Of a stretch of DNA of 64,000 nt, positions 44,811-56,100 are shown piece after piece. Where the stretch lies: NCBI RefSeq assembly GCF_018446385.1, contig NC_055987.1, forward strand, positions 6,719,705 to 6,783,704, in the 5' to 3' direction. Both the position numbers and the translations under genes were made by a program. Source of the stretch: Zingiber officinale. Taxonomy: Eukaryota > Streptophyta > Magnoliopsida > Zingiberales > Zingiberaceae. Position 1 is the stretch's first letter. Each line of letters starts with the position of its first letter. The notes beneath the pieces are model-generated. The model did no database searches. It was not told the origin of the DNA and worked only from the letters and a program-made list of their open reading frames with translations.

Positions 44811-45206
44811 ATGGAGGAGGAGGCGGGCTCGAGTTTCAAGCTTTTCGGGACGGTGATTCAGATGGTGGACGGGCAAGGCAAGGAGGAGGTGGAGGTGCCA
44901 GGGCGGATGGCGGTTGAGGAAGAGAGGACTGCGGCGGTAGCGTCGCTGCCGTGCCCGAGGTGCGAGAGCAGCGACACAAAGTTCTGCTACTTCAACAACT
45001 ACAACGTCAACCAACCGCGCCACTTCTGCAGGGCCTGCCACCGCTACTGGACCGCCGGCGGCACCCTCCGCAACGTTCTCGTCTGCGCCGGACGACGTAG
45101 GGGTTGCCCTGGGCCCCGGGGAAGAGCCGCAGGAGGCAGAGGCGTTCTGGACCACACGTCGCCTGCCGGGTGCTTGGACAGGGCGGCGGAGGAGCGCTGG
45201 GCGTGA
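44811..45206 (+). pseudogene. Truncated Dof (cycling Dof factor-type) zinc-finger gene
   Basis: Dof proteins are plant transcription factors that bind AAAG. The 131-aa frame starts at ATG 44811. [11 protein letters not shown] matches the N-terminal motif of the CDF subgroup (FKLFGK.I). The C2C2 finger is complete in its ligands (CPRC, 21 residues, CRAC) with [15 protein letters not shown] and [12 protein letters not shown]. After that it decays: the conserved PVGAGRRK is LVCAGRRR, and a GC-rich unrelated tail ends at 45206. The usual 200-350 residue C-terminal region is absent. A frame change just after the finger, or truncation, would explain this. A short functional DNA-binding peptide is possible but less likely. 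Confidence 0.8.
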
Positions 45207-45557
45207 GGCCGCATCCGCCAGCGAGGGTTGATCGACGGGACGACGGGGAGACAGCGTTGACTTTGGAAGCTTCCTGTTGGGTACTCTCAATTGCGATAAC
45301 ATCAATATCTGTCCGTGCTAAACACCTAAGACCGTCATGTCATAACTGGGCCCGTATTCACCGTGATTTACTCCCTCTCATACTTGTGGGGCCGGGGTGA
45401 GGGGGCCGCTGATATGTACAATCGAGTTGAATAATTAGAATTTAGGAGAATTAATATCGAATTTATCATCTCAAACTCATAGTTTTTTTTTCAAAATTGA
45501 AATAACGATGATATTGCTCTGTTCAGTTTTTTCCTACCACCGTGACTCTTTACAGGG
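45207..45557. other. Spacer between the Dof remnant and the Gypsy LTR
   Basis: No conserved coding sequence. The first part may be decayed Dof sequence. Confidence 0.4.
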
Positions 45558-46930
45558 TGATATGGATGTATCGCTCGAGATCAGGAGGAATAAAGAGAAG
45601 GAGGCAGGGGCATTTTAGTCTTCCCACATGATGAGGGTTTGGGATTTTAGGAGAGCATTATTCACCAGCAAAAAATGGGGAGAAGAAGAGGGTTTTGGGT
45701 GCTGTTAGAGGATAACGCCGCCACCTCCCTCGTCGTCCACCGGCCGCCGATTGCCTTCGACGCCATTCGTGTTCATGGTTAGCCGCCTTCTCCCTCACAG
45801 AAATCATCTCTTATCTTCCTCTCGCGCTGTCACTGTGTCGCCTCCCCTCTCACGAGCAACCTCCTCGGTCCATAGCCGCCCGACAGCAACCCTTTAGCAT
45901 CGTCACTGGCCACCCTTGACCCTCTCCAGCACTGTGGGGGCCGTCGTCGCACTCCGCGATAGCAGCTTTCGTGCCACAGTCGATTGTTGCCTTCGTGCCA
46001 CAACCGTCCGCCGCCTTCGCGCCATAGTCGGCCACCACGCTCCCCTCCTTTCTAGTGCCCATAGTCGCTCATCGACGGCCTCTCCACCATAGCGATCAGC
46101 CACCATCGTCGGTCATGATGCTCCTTGCCTCCTCAGTCTACAGACTTCATCGGCTACGCTGTTTCTCACTCTACCATGACCTTCGTACCTTCCGCGTCGC
46201 AGACGACATCACTATTACCGAATCTGACCATTTGACACCTTGCCTTCAGATGTAACACAGATTTGACCTCCGACTGCCACCGCAATTCTCTCTCGGGGCA
46301 GATTCTGCCCTCGATCCGCGTTGTCATATGCTTCTGACACGAACCAGCCTTCCCTGAATCACTGTTGCCATGCACCTCGCTATTGTGTTCCGACCTTCGA
46401 GCTGATATGTTGTTCCGGTCTTCGCGCCACTGTTACTACCCGGCCCGTGAGTCGATATGTGGTGTTCCAGCCTCCGCACCATTATTGTGTTTCGGCCTGT
46501 GTGCCACTGTCGTATTCTGGTTCCCTGCCACAGCTGGCTCCATGTTGTCAGATCCTGCTCCTCATCCGGTTCATATTCATCTATTCTTTTGGGTCATGAC
46601 AACTCGATCAGTGTCACTACCAACTCACCGATTTACCAGAGGGCGCCCCTGGTATAGGGTACATCACCGTACCCACTCTTTATTCATTTCATTATTCTAC
46701 TATTTAGCTTGCTTCTTATATATTGGTGGGATCTGCCTTAAGTATCGGGGTGCTAGGGACCGAGGAAACCCAGTCGCTGTCTGCAGGTAGTGTTGACCAG
46801 AAACCTTCTGACGACTTGAACAACATAGAAGACAACTCAGCATACCTCCCCATCCGGGGCATGGCGACTCGGTCAACATTTCAACCACATCATTTCGGTC
46901 ATTCCGTCTTCTCAGCTTCAAACAAGATCA
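45558..46930 (+). repeat. 5' LTR of the LARD-like element
   Basis: 1373 bp from TGATATGGATG to AACAAGATCA. It matches 50428-51807 over its whole length with many substitutions (for example GAGAAGGAGGCAGG, TTTTGGG..GC and GCCACCTCCCTC blocks). Short open frames here have counterparts in both LTRs but drift without coding constraint. Confidence 0.85.
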
Positions 46931-46934
46931 TATT

Positions 46935-46952
46935 TGGCACCGTCTGCGGGAA
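46935..46952 (+). other. Primer binding site (tRNA-Asp type)
   Basis: TGGCACCGTCTGCGGGAA differs slightly from the TGGCGCCGTCTGTGGGAA site I associate with Tat/Ogre-type Gypsy elements. Confidence 0.75.
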
Positions 46953-47526
46953 TCTCCGCCTGATTTGGAACGTGAAGATGGATGACGTTAGAAAACTCGG
47001 CCATCATCATGATCCTGAGGGATTTTGACGAACACATTATATTCTCCCCCCACTCCACGAGTGTTCGGAAGTTGAGGAACTGAGTCAGATTTTCAGCCGG
47101 TCAGCAAGTCAATTTTTTTTATTATTCTATGTTTTTCTTTCTAGCCGTAGGATCCACTACAGCTCTTTGATCAAGGATTAGGGGCTCAACTCCCTGGTAT
47201 GGAATGTTATGGGCTTTGCTCCCTTTGACAGCAAGGTTTAGATTATTTCCTCCCTGACTCTGCGGACCTTAGGAAGTTAAGGGATTAATATTATTTATTT
47301 TCTCGACTCCACGGGTATTCGGGAGTCGAGGATTAAGTCAGATCTTCAGCTGGTTGGCACGATTCCACGATCATGCATGATAAGGGCTATGCTCTCTTAT
47401 ATTATCATGGGCTCCTCTTTCACTGACAGCAGGGCCCAACCTCCCTTGTTCGGGGTTGAGCTATCTCCACTGGTCTTGAACCATCTTATCAAACCTCCAT
47501 CTCTCTCGTTCAGGGTCGAGCAGTCT

Positions 47527-47684
47527 ACATCAACAGTCAAACGATGACTATAAATTCTTGAGTCAGAGAACATCAACAGTCGAACGATGACTATAAATCT
47601 TTGAGTCAAGGAACATCAATAGTCGAATGATGACTATAAGCCCTTTAGTCAGAGAATATTATAGCTGAACGACGGTTATTAACC
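47527..47684 (+). repeat. 43-bp minisatellite
   Basis: Copies begin at 47527, 47570 and 47613 with ACATCAACAGTCGAACGATG. A worn fourth copy follows from about 47656. Confidence 0.9.
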
Positions 47685-48558
47685 CTTAAGCAGTCTCCAC
47701 TAGTCTTAGACTGACTTATTGATACCTCCATCTCCCCCGTTGGGGGTCGAGTAGTCTCTATTGGTCTCAGACCAGCTTATTGAAGACTCTATCTCTTCCA
47801 TTTGGGGTCAAGCAATCTTCACTGGTCTCAGAATAACTTATTGATGCCTCCATCTCCCCTATTCGAGGTCGAGCAGTCTCTACTGGTCTCGGACCAGCTT
47901 ATTGATGCCTCTATCTCCCTTGTTCAGGGTCAAGCAGTCTCCACTGGTCTCAGACCAGCTTATTGATGCCTCCATCTTCCCCATTTGGGGTCGAGTAGTC
48001 TCCACTGGTCTCAGACCAGCTTATTGAAGACTCCATCTCCCCCGTTCAGGGTCGAGCAGTCTCTACTAGTCTCGGACCAGCTTATTGATGCCTCTGTCTC
48101 CCCCATTAGGGGTTGAGTAGTCTCTACTAGTTTCGGACTAGCTTATTGAAAACTCCATTTCCCCCATTCGGGGTTGAGCGGTCACCACTATCTCGGACCA
48201 GCTTATTGAAGCCTCTATCTCCCCCCATTCAGGGCCGAGCAGTCTACACTGGTCTCGGACTAGCTTATTGATGCCTCCATCTCCCCTATTCAGGGTCGAG
48301 CAGTCTCCACTAGTCTCGGATCAGCTTATTGAGCGTCCATCTCCCATGTTCGGGGTCAAGCAGTCTCCATTGGTCTTAGACCAGCTTATTGATGCCTCCA
48401 TCTCCCCTATTCGGGGTCGAACAGTCTCCGTTGGTCTCGGACCAGCTTATTGAAGACTCCATCTCCCCCGTTCGAGATCGAGCAGTCTCCATTGGTCTTG
48501 GACCAGCTTATCGAAGCGTTTACCTCTCTCATTCGGGGTTGAGCTATCTCCACTGATC
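47685..48558 (+). repeat. 61-bp minisatellite, about 14 copies
   Basis: Unit starts (GTCGAGCAGTCTCCACTGG) recur at 47746, 47807, 47868, 47929, 47990, 48051, 48112, 48173, 48234, 48295, 48355, 48416, 48477 and 48538, after a first copy at 47685. Copies differ by scattered substitutions. The GACCAGCTTATTGA core is the most conserved part. Confidence 0.95.
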
Positions 48559-48665
48559 TTTGACAAGAGTATCTTTACCAGTATCAGATTGGAGTATCAC
48601 CATCGGTCTTGGACCGGAGCATCATCACTGGTCTCAGACTAGAGTATCCCACAATCTCGACTCAC

Positions 48666-49979
48666 GAGTTTCATTCCCGTGCGCCTTCGATTTCACGGAC
48701 TACTCTCCCGCTCGATTCTTGGGTTCCATGCCCGCTCAACTCATGGGTTTCGTTCCCGTCCGCCTTTGATTTCATGGGCTACACTCCCACTCGGTTCTCG
48801 GGTTTCATGCTCGCTCAACTCACAGGTTTCGTGTTGGAACCCCAAGGTTATTTTGGTGTAATCAACAAGTTAAGTTAGATCCTGTGTGTTTTTAACCTTG
48901 TGTCTAAGTGTGCAGGAGCTTAGGGGCACAGGTAGTCGAGCGGAAGACACAGCTAGCGAGAAGGACGGCATGCGGTGCATCCGAAGGATGAGGTGCTGCA
49001 GAAGAGTACACCGGCGGACGAGAATGAAGCGTACGGTGGTTCCGAGGGACGAGAAGCCGGAGCAGAAGACTGCTCGAGGAGCAAGAAACGCAACTAGCGA
49101 GAAGGTCGACATGGGGTGCGACCGAGGGACGAAGACTGCGGATGAGTACACTAGCGGACGAGAAGGAAGTATGCAGCGATTCCGAGGGACAAGAAGTCGG
49201 AGCGGAAGCCTGCTCAAGAAGACCGGAAGTTGGGTTCAGGTGAGCCCTATTCCGGATGGCAGAGATCACCTAGGCAAGCGGAAGACTCGGTCTAAGGCGA
49301 ACGGAGCCGGAGCAGAAGACCCGGGCTGAAAAAAGTCAACGGGGTTGACTTTCCTAGTCGGGGCGCCCGGAACAGTCCGAGGCACCGGGACCTGAGCTTT
49401 GACTAGGATCGCGTCAATCGCGATCTGAATATTAGGGGATACAGTTTTATCCCTCCAGGGCACTCAGAATCCCTTCGGGGCACCTTGACCAAGGCTATAA
49501 ATACAGCTTTGGTCTAGAAGCTTTTAACCAAAACAAGCAATTCATTTTCAACACTTGTACGCTCAATTTCTAGATTAGCTTCTCTGTTTTACGCTTCAAC
49601 GTTGTACGAGGTTTCTTTGCTTGAAGGAGTATTTCGTGCTACATTCTTCTTGGATTAACAACCTCCCCGATTGTAACCAAATAAATCCCGGTGTGCCTCG
49701 TCTTTTCTGTTTTTCTGTTTAAGTTATAATTTATGCAAGTGTTCTGTTAAAAGATCGAGAAGGGTTACGTTTTTTTTTTTGCAGGCTATTCAACCCCCCT
49801 TCTAGCTGGCCCAGCGGTCCAACATTTCGTTCCCGTTTACCTTTGATTTCAAGAGCTACGTTCCTGCTCGATTCTCGGGTTCCATGCCCGCTTGGTCCAT
49901 GGGTTTCATTCTTGTTTGCCTTTGATTTCATGGACTATGCTCCTACTCAGTTCTCAGGTTCCGCATCTGTTCGGTCACC
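48666..49979 (+). repeat. 79-bp minisatellite interrupted by a solo LTR
   Basis: The GGGTTTCGTTCCCGT word occurs at 48666, 48745 and 48824, and at 49901 once the LTR and its duplication (998 bp) are subtracted, always 79 bp apart. The array was therefore in place before the LTR inserted. Confidence 0.9.
48832..49824 (+). mobile_element. Solo LTR of the element B family
   Basis: The 993-bp LTR runs from TGTTGGAACCCC to CGGTCCAACA, with perfect TTTCG duplications at 48827-48831 and 49825-49829. It is clearly related to the LTR at 4841-5895 along its length. TATAAATA is at 49496-49503. No internal sequence remains, so it reflects LTR-LTR recombination after insertion. Confidence 0.95.
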
Positions 49980-50413
49980 TGCTTGGCATTTGCCCGATTG
50001 CCTGCTCGACATTCACCCGCTTGGCATCACTCGACATTCACTCAATCGCCTGCTTGGCTTATGCTTGGCACTATTATTCGCCATCGGTCGACACTTGTTT
50101 TTCTCGTCGCTCTGCCAGGTGCTCACCATTTAGTCAGTACTTGTCTCACCAGTTGCTTTGTCGGTACTTGACTCATTCAACACTCGTTTAGTACCCTTTT
50201 TTTTATCGTTCGCTCATCATTGTTATCACTATTCGATTAACATCACTACTGTCACTTGCTTGACACCGCTTCCATTGCTTGGTCAATATCATCATAGATA
50301 TGGGCTTGACATGACACGACGAACCCAGCAATTTGACTCTGTACTCGGGAGTGATTCAACCTTTGCAATAGACTGTCTAGTTAGTCGGATTTGCGCTTCC
50401 TTCAACTAGATTT
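49980..50413 (+). other. 3' internal region of the LARD-like element
   Basis: T/C-rich, with repeated CTTGGCAT and CGCCTGCT words. It resembles further worn short repeats and has no coding sequence. Confidence 0.5.
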
Positions 50414-50427
50414 GAAGGGGAGGCTTG
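50414..50427 (+). other. Polypurine tract
   Basis: GAAGGGGAGGCTTG directly before the 3' LTR. The same tract precedes the LTRs at 39121 and 57861. Confidence 0.8.
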
Positions 50428-51807
50428 TGATATGAATATATTGTGTGGAGTCAGAAGGAATAAAGAGAAGGAGGCAGGAGCATTTTAGTCTTTTCACATG
50501 TTGAGGGTTTGGGTTTTTAGGGGAGCACTGTTCACCAGCGCAAAAAGGGGAGAAGAAGGGAGTTTTGGGCGCCGCCAGAGGATAATGCCGCCACCTCCCT
50601 CATCGCCGCTGATCGCCGGTTGCCTTCGACGTCTTCCATCTTCGTGGTTAGCCGCCTTCTCCCTCACAGAGATCATCTCTTATCTTCCTCTCGCGCACAC
50701 TGTCGTCGTCACCGTGCCGCCTCCGCTCTCACGAGCGACCTCCTCACTCCACAGTCGTTCAACAACTGCCCTTCAACAGTGTCATCGACTACCCTCGACT
50801 CGCTCCAACACTGCAGGCGCCGCCGTCGCACTCCACGATAGCAGCTTTCATGGCACAGCTGGTTGTTGCCTTCGTGCCACAATCGCTCGCCGCCTTCGCA
50901 CCATAGCCGGCCACCGTGCTCCCCTCCTTTCTAATGTTCACAATCGCTCATCGATGGCCTCTCCGCTACAACGACTAGTCACCATCGTCGGTCATGATGC
51001 CCTTGGTCTCCTCAGTTTACTGACTTCGTCGGCTATGCTATTTCTCACTCTACCACGACCTTCGTACCTTCCGCATCGCAAACAACATCACTGTTGTCGG
51101 ATTTGACCATTAGACACCTTGCCTTCAGATGTACTATAGATATGACCTCCGACTGCCACCGCAATCCTCTCTGGGGGTGGATCCAACCCTCGATCCGTGC
51201 TGTCATACTCTTCTGACGTGAACTAGTCTTCCCCGAGTCACCGTTTCCATGCACCTTGCTATTGTGTTCCGGCCTTTGAGCTGATATGTTGTTCCGGCCT
51301 TCGCGCCACTGTTACTACGCGACCTATGAGCCGATATGTGGTGTTCTGACCTCCACACTGCTATTGTGTTTCGGCCTGTGTGCCACTGTCGTATTCCAGT
51401 TCCCTGCCACAACCGACTCCATGCTGTCAGATCCTGCTTCTTATTCGGTTCACATTCATCTACTCTTACAGATCACGACGACTCGATCAGCATCAGTACG
51501 AACTCACTAGTCTACCATAGAGCGCCCCTTGGGTCAGGGTACGTCACGTTATTCACTCTTCATTCATTTCATTATTCTACTATTTAGCTTACTACTTATA
51601 TATTTGTGAGATTCGCCTCGAGTATCGGGGTGACAGGGACTAGAGAAATCTGATTGCTGCTTACAGATAATATTAACTAAAGATTTTCTAACAACTTTAT
51701 CAATATAAAAGACATCTCAATATACCTTCTGTATTCAGAGTCTGGTGACTCAATCAATATTCCAACTATTTGGATGGTTCTGTCGTCTCAACTTTAGACG
51801 GGATTCA
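50428..51807 (+). repeat. 3' LTR of the LARD-like element
   Basis: 1380 bp from TGATATGAATATATTG to GACGGGATTCA, the partner of 45558-46930. Confidence 0.85.
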
Positions 51808-52353
51808 CTTGAGAAATATCAAACCATAACGAAATATTTTTTACGCCCTTCAAAATTTAATTTAAAAATCTATTAAAATAAATATCGATGTACGTTGGTC
51901 CAACTCAGGAGCCCTAGTTTTTTCAAAATGGTCTAATACACGCATTCCATCCAGATTCGACACCTCATTCTTTCTTCTTCCTCCATCAAATATTTTAATA
52001 CTACAGGAGATAATGAAACCAATTTGGAAATTAGTTTTGGAGATTAATCTTATATCCAACATAATATGGGATGTTATGGTCAAAAATCAAAAAAGAAAAA
52101 AAGAATCTAAATTCATTAAACTCTAGTTCATCATGATTATTGCAGTTAGTTGATGCTCATAGCAGAGCTTTCCGACAATTAATTGTGTCATTAACGATGG
52201 TGAAACTATAATGACTAGAAACAATATCATCTTAAGATGTCATTACCATGACAAGTCTCGATCATTTAAGGATAGCAATGAGATGGGTGGACATCTCATC
52301 TAGTTGTTTTGGAAGAGGTATTATGGCCGGTGAGAAATTTTCAACGATCATTT
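51808..52353. other. Sequence between the LARD-like element and the antisense ORF
   Basis: A/T-rich, no recognisable domain. It may be the intron or downstream part of the antisense gene. Confidence 0.35.
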
Positions 52354-52629
52354 TCAAGGGAGGGAGATGCAGAAGTATTTACAGACTGCGATAATGAAAA
52401 GATGGATGGGGAACCGTAAACTGGCGGAGAAATAGTCCCTGAACAGACAGATGCATTCAGTCGGCGGGGTATTTGGCCGATTGGATGTGGAAGGTAGAAC
52501 AATCTCGTGGTTAGGCGAAATTTTGAAGGCATTTCTAAGGCCCTCCGCATCGCCCTCGTCAAACCTAGACTCCATGGTGGTATACCAGGGTCTAGGGGCG
52601 GAGGCCAACGGTTGGGAGGAGCTGGCCAT
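52354..52629 (-). pseudogene. Antisense gag-like ORF (putative gypsy-type transposase_28), second copy
   Basis: From ATG 52629 on the minus strand the protein reads MASSSQPLASAPRPWYTTME, then EIVLPSTSNRPNTPPTECI and LFRDYFSASLRFPIHLFI. This is the N-terminal signature of the plant PF04195 family. It stops at 52354 after about 91 residues, possibly at an intron, since VCKYF follows the conserved part. An in-frame extension upstream to 52791 is unlikely to be coding. As at 38530, it lies antisense and upstream of a plus-strand purine tract and LTR (57861). The Copia at 52839 sits in its leader. Confidence 0.75.
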
Positions 52630-52833
52630 CACTGAAACAGACACAAAAGGGAGGAAAGATGATCGAAAAAGATACGAAAGGTTCACCGGAAGATCGTCGG
52701 GACAGCGGAAAGCAGAATGCCCGGAAGAAAATGTGACGGGAAGAGAGCTTATTGGGAAAAGGAGAGACGGAGGATCGCCGGAGGACAACACACGAAATCA
52801 CCGGAGAGCACAGTGCACAGGAGCACAAAGGTC

Positions 52834-52838
52834 GTTGA
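52834..52838 (+). repeat. Target duplication GTTGA, left copy
   Basis: Pairs with GTCGA at 57315-57319, one mismatch. Confidence 0.75.
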
Positions 52839-53072
52839 TGTTAATAAATGACTCAAAACTTACAATTGAGTTAGTGGTGGCAATGAGTTGTAGTAGTGGT
52901 AGTAGTGGGGAAGAGTAGTTGAATTAGTGGGGTGAATTGTGGAGTTAGTGGGTTATGTAGGTAGCTTATAAATAGGCAACATGTTTTATGATTTAATGAA
53001 GAAGCGGGAGAGATTATTGTGTTTCACTTGTCCATCTTTGGCCCCTTATCCTCCTCCCAATTTTCTCTAACA
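52839..53072 (+). repeat. 5' LTR of the Copia element
   Basis: 234 bp, TGTTAATAAATG to TTTCTCTAACA. TATAAATA is near 52968. Confidence 0.95.
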
Positions 53073-53073
53073 G

Positions 53074-53086
53074 TGATATCAGAGCG
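53074..53086 (+). other. Primer binding site of the Copia element
   Basis: TGATATCAGAGCG directly after the LTR. It resembles TGGTATCAGAGC with G changed to A. Confidence 0.8.
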
Positions 53087-53116
53087 CCGAGTTTGACGTG
53101 TCCTAGTTTTCTCACA

Positions 53117-56100
53117 ATGGCAATCAATGGAGTTTCTCAAACCCTCATCCCCATTTTCAAAGGAGAGTGCTACAAATTTTGAAGTATCCAAATGAAGACT
53201 GTATTTAGATCTCAAGATCTTTGGGATTTAGTAGAGAAAGGCTTTGACGACGAGGATGCCGATGAAGGTCGATTGAAGGAGAACAGAAAGAACGATTCGA
53301 AGGCACTATTCATTCTTCAACAAGCAGTACATGAGACGATTTTCTTAAGAATTGCAACTGCCTCATTTTCCAAAGAAGCATGAGAAATATTGCAGAAAGA
53401 ATTCCAAAGCTCCTCCAAGGTGTTAGCAGTGAAATTCCAGACTCTCAGAAGTGAGTTTGAGGCCTTGCTTATGAAGGGTAATGAAACTTTACAAAACTTT
53501 TTATCTAGAGTAATTTCGATTATCAGTCAAATGAGATCTTATGGAGAAAAGATCACTGATGCAATTATTGTTTCGAAAGTTTTGCGAAGTTTGACTCCTA
53601 AATATGATTACATAGTAACTGCGATCGAGGAAGCAAAAGGTCTCTCGATTTTATCTTTTGATGAACTAATGGGTTCTTTGCAAGCTCATGAGGCAAGGCA
53701 AAATATATCCGTTGAGAAGGATGAAGAAAATGAATTTTAGGCTTCTCAAGTGAAGGGGGAGATAGAAAAAAAGGAAGACTTCGCTGGCAGAGGTCGTGGA
53801 AGAGGAGGTTTTTGTGGTAGAGGACATGGTAGAGGAATAAACCATTTTAATGGACAAGAGAAGCAATTTAACGGGGATAAAAAAAATGGAATAAAAATTC
53901 CATTCAGTGTTATGGCTATAAAAGATTTAGGCATATAAAGGCAAATTACAGAAATGGCTCACAAGCAAACTATATGAAAGAAGAAAACGAAGAAAGTAAG
54001 TTATTTATGGTTCATTCTCATTCTAACGAAGTTCAAACCGATATTTGGTTTTTGGATAATGGATGTTCAAATCATATGACTGGAAATAAGTCATTATTTA
54101 AAGAGCTTGAAAAATCACAGAAGATGCTAGTAAGACTTGAAGCTAATAAGCAGATACAAGTCGAAGGAAAAGGCACAATTGCTATGGAGACTAGCGATGG
54201 TAAAGTAAAATTGCTTTACAATGTCTATTTTGTTCCTAGTTTGGCACATAGTTTGTTAAGTGTTGGACAATTGATGATGGGTGGCTATGCTATTGTATTT
54301 GATAACAGAGCTTGTGTTATTTCTGATAAAGATTCTGGAAAGTCTATTGTTAGTGTGCAAATGACAGAAAATAAGATGTTTCCATTGAAGATCTTTAATG
54401 TGGGAAACCAAGCTTTTATTGCTAGCGAAGATAATGAATCCAAGATGTGACACTTGAGATATGGGCATCTCAACATCAAAGACATGCAAATTTTAAATCA
54501 AAAAGGTATGGTTTTTGGATTACCTCAAATTAGTTCTCTTGGTTTATGCGAAAGATGTATCTATGGAAACCAAACAAGGAAGTCTTTTCCAAGTGGGCAA
54601 TCATGGAGAGCTTCAGAATGCCTTGAGCTGATTCACGCTGATTTATGTGGTCCTATGAGAAATATATCGTTTGGTGGGAGTAAATATTTTTTAATGTTTA
54701 CTGATGATTTTAGTCGGATGAGTTGGGTATATTTTCTGGCAGACAAGTCAGAGACTTTTGAAATTTTCAAAAAATTCAAGGTGTTTGTGGAAAAGCAGAA
54801 TGGTACTTTAATAAAGACTCTTCGTACAAATCGAGGAGGTGAGTTCTTATATAAAGAATTTAATAAATTTTGTGAAGAACATGGTATTCACAGGGAATTA
54901 ACAACGCCTTATACATCGGAGCAAAATGGTGTTGTCGAACGAAAAAATCGAACCATTGTAGAAATGTCTAGAAGTTTGCTGAATATTAGAGGACTTCCAA
55001 ATATTTTCTAGGCCGAAGCAGTGGCCACATCAGTTTGCTGAATATTTCTCCAACAATGGTTGTTTTAAATCAAACACCATATGAAGCATGGTGAGGTAGA
55101 AAACTATCGGTAAATCACTTAAGAATTTTTGGTTGTATTGCATATGCCTTGATTAACTCTCAATTTCGTCATAAACTTGAGAAGAAATATGAAAAATGCA
55201 TATTTGTTGGATATTGCAATCAATCAAAAGCATATCAATTGTATAATCCTCTTACTGACAAATTAATTATAAGGAGAGATATGGATTTTGATGAAAATTC
55301 AAAGTGGAATTGGAATACACAGGAAGAAGAGACTCAAATTCACATCCCAATGGAGGATAGAACTCCAACAACAGAAGGTGTTAAATCATCTCCTTTGGAG
55401 TCACCAGCTCCCTCACCATCAAATTCAAGAAGTAGCAGTTTATCCTCCTTACAAGAATCTTCTGATGAAGCACTTCCATCAAAGGTTAGATCTTTAAGAG
55501 AAATATATGAGTCAAGTCAATTTGCTCTTTTGGTTACAGATCCTACAACCTTTGAAGAAGCAGTAACAAAAGAGGAATGGAGGAATGCAATGAAAGAAGA
55601 GTTAATTGCAATCCATAAAAATGAAACATGGGAGATGGTAGATCTACCTGAAGGCAAGAATGTGATTAGTCTTATGTGGGTGTTTAAAACAAAATATCAT
55701 GCCGGTGGAACCATTCAAAAACACAAAGCTTGACTTGTTGCAAAAGGGTATTCGCAACAACAAGATATTGATTTTGAAAAAACCTTTTCTCCAGTTGCTA
55801 GATTTGAAACTGTGAGAATTGTCCTAGCATTAGCTGCACAAATGCATTGGCCTGTATATCAATTTGATGTTAAATCTGCATTTCTGGATGGCGATTTACA
55901 AGAAGAAGTTTATGTAGATCATCCAGAAGGTTTTATAATTGAAGGCAAAGAGATGAAGATGTATAAATTGAGAAAGACACTTTATGGGTTAAAACAAGCC
56001 CCACAGGCATGATATAGCAAGATTGATGGTTATTTTCGCCAACATGGTTTCACAAGAAGTGAAAATGAAGCAACTCTCTATGTGAAAAGACAAGGTAGAG

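Larger units (their letters stand above)
45558..51807 (+). mobile_element. Non-coding Gypsy-type LTR element with minisatellites (LARD-like)
   Basis: Paired LTRs (45558-46930 and 50428-51807), a primer site of tRNA-Asp type and a purine tract define a full element. After removing the solo LTR inserted at 48832-49824, the interior is about 2.5 kb without any gag or pol. It is mostly made of three minisatellite arrays (43, 61 and 79 bp). The flanking 5-mers CAGGG and CTTGA do not match, so either the target duplication has decayed or the ends were recombined. Confidence 0.85.

Noticed and set aside
47685-48558. CRISPR-like regular array
   Set aside because: The period is 61 bp without a constant-repeat/variable-spacer structure. 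All parts of the unit vary slowly. It is a minisatellite in a plant retroelement.
50498-51106. 202-codon frame in the 3' LTR of the LARD-like element
   Set aside because: The homologous region of the 5' LTR (45630-46250) does not keep the frame, so there is no coding constraint.
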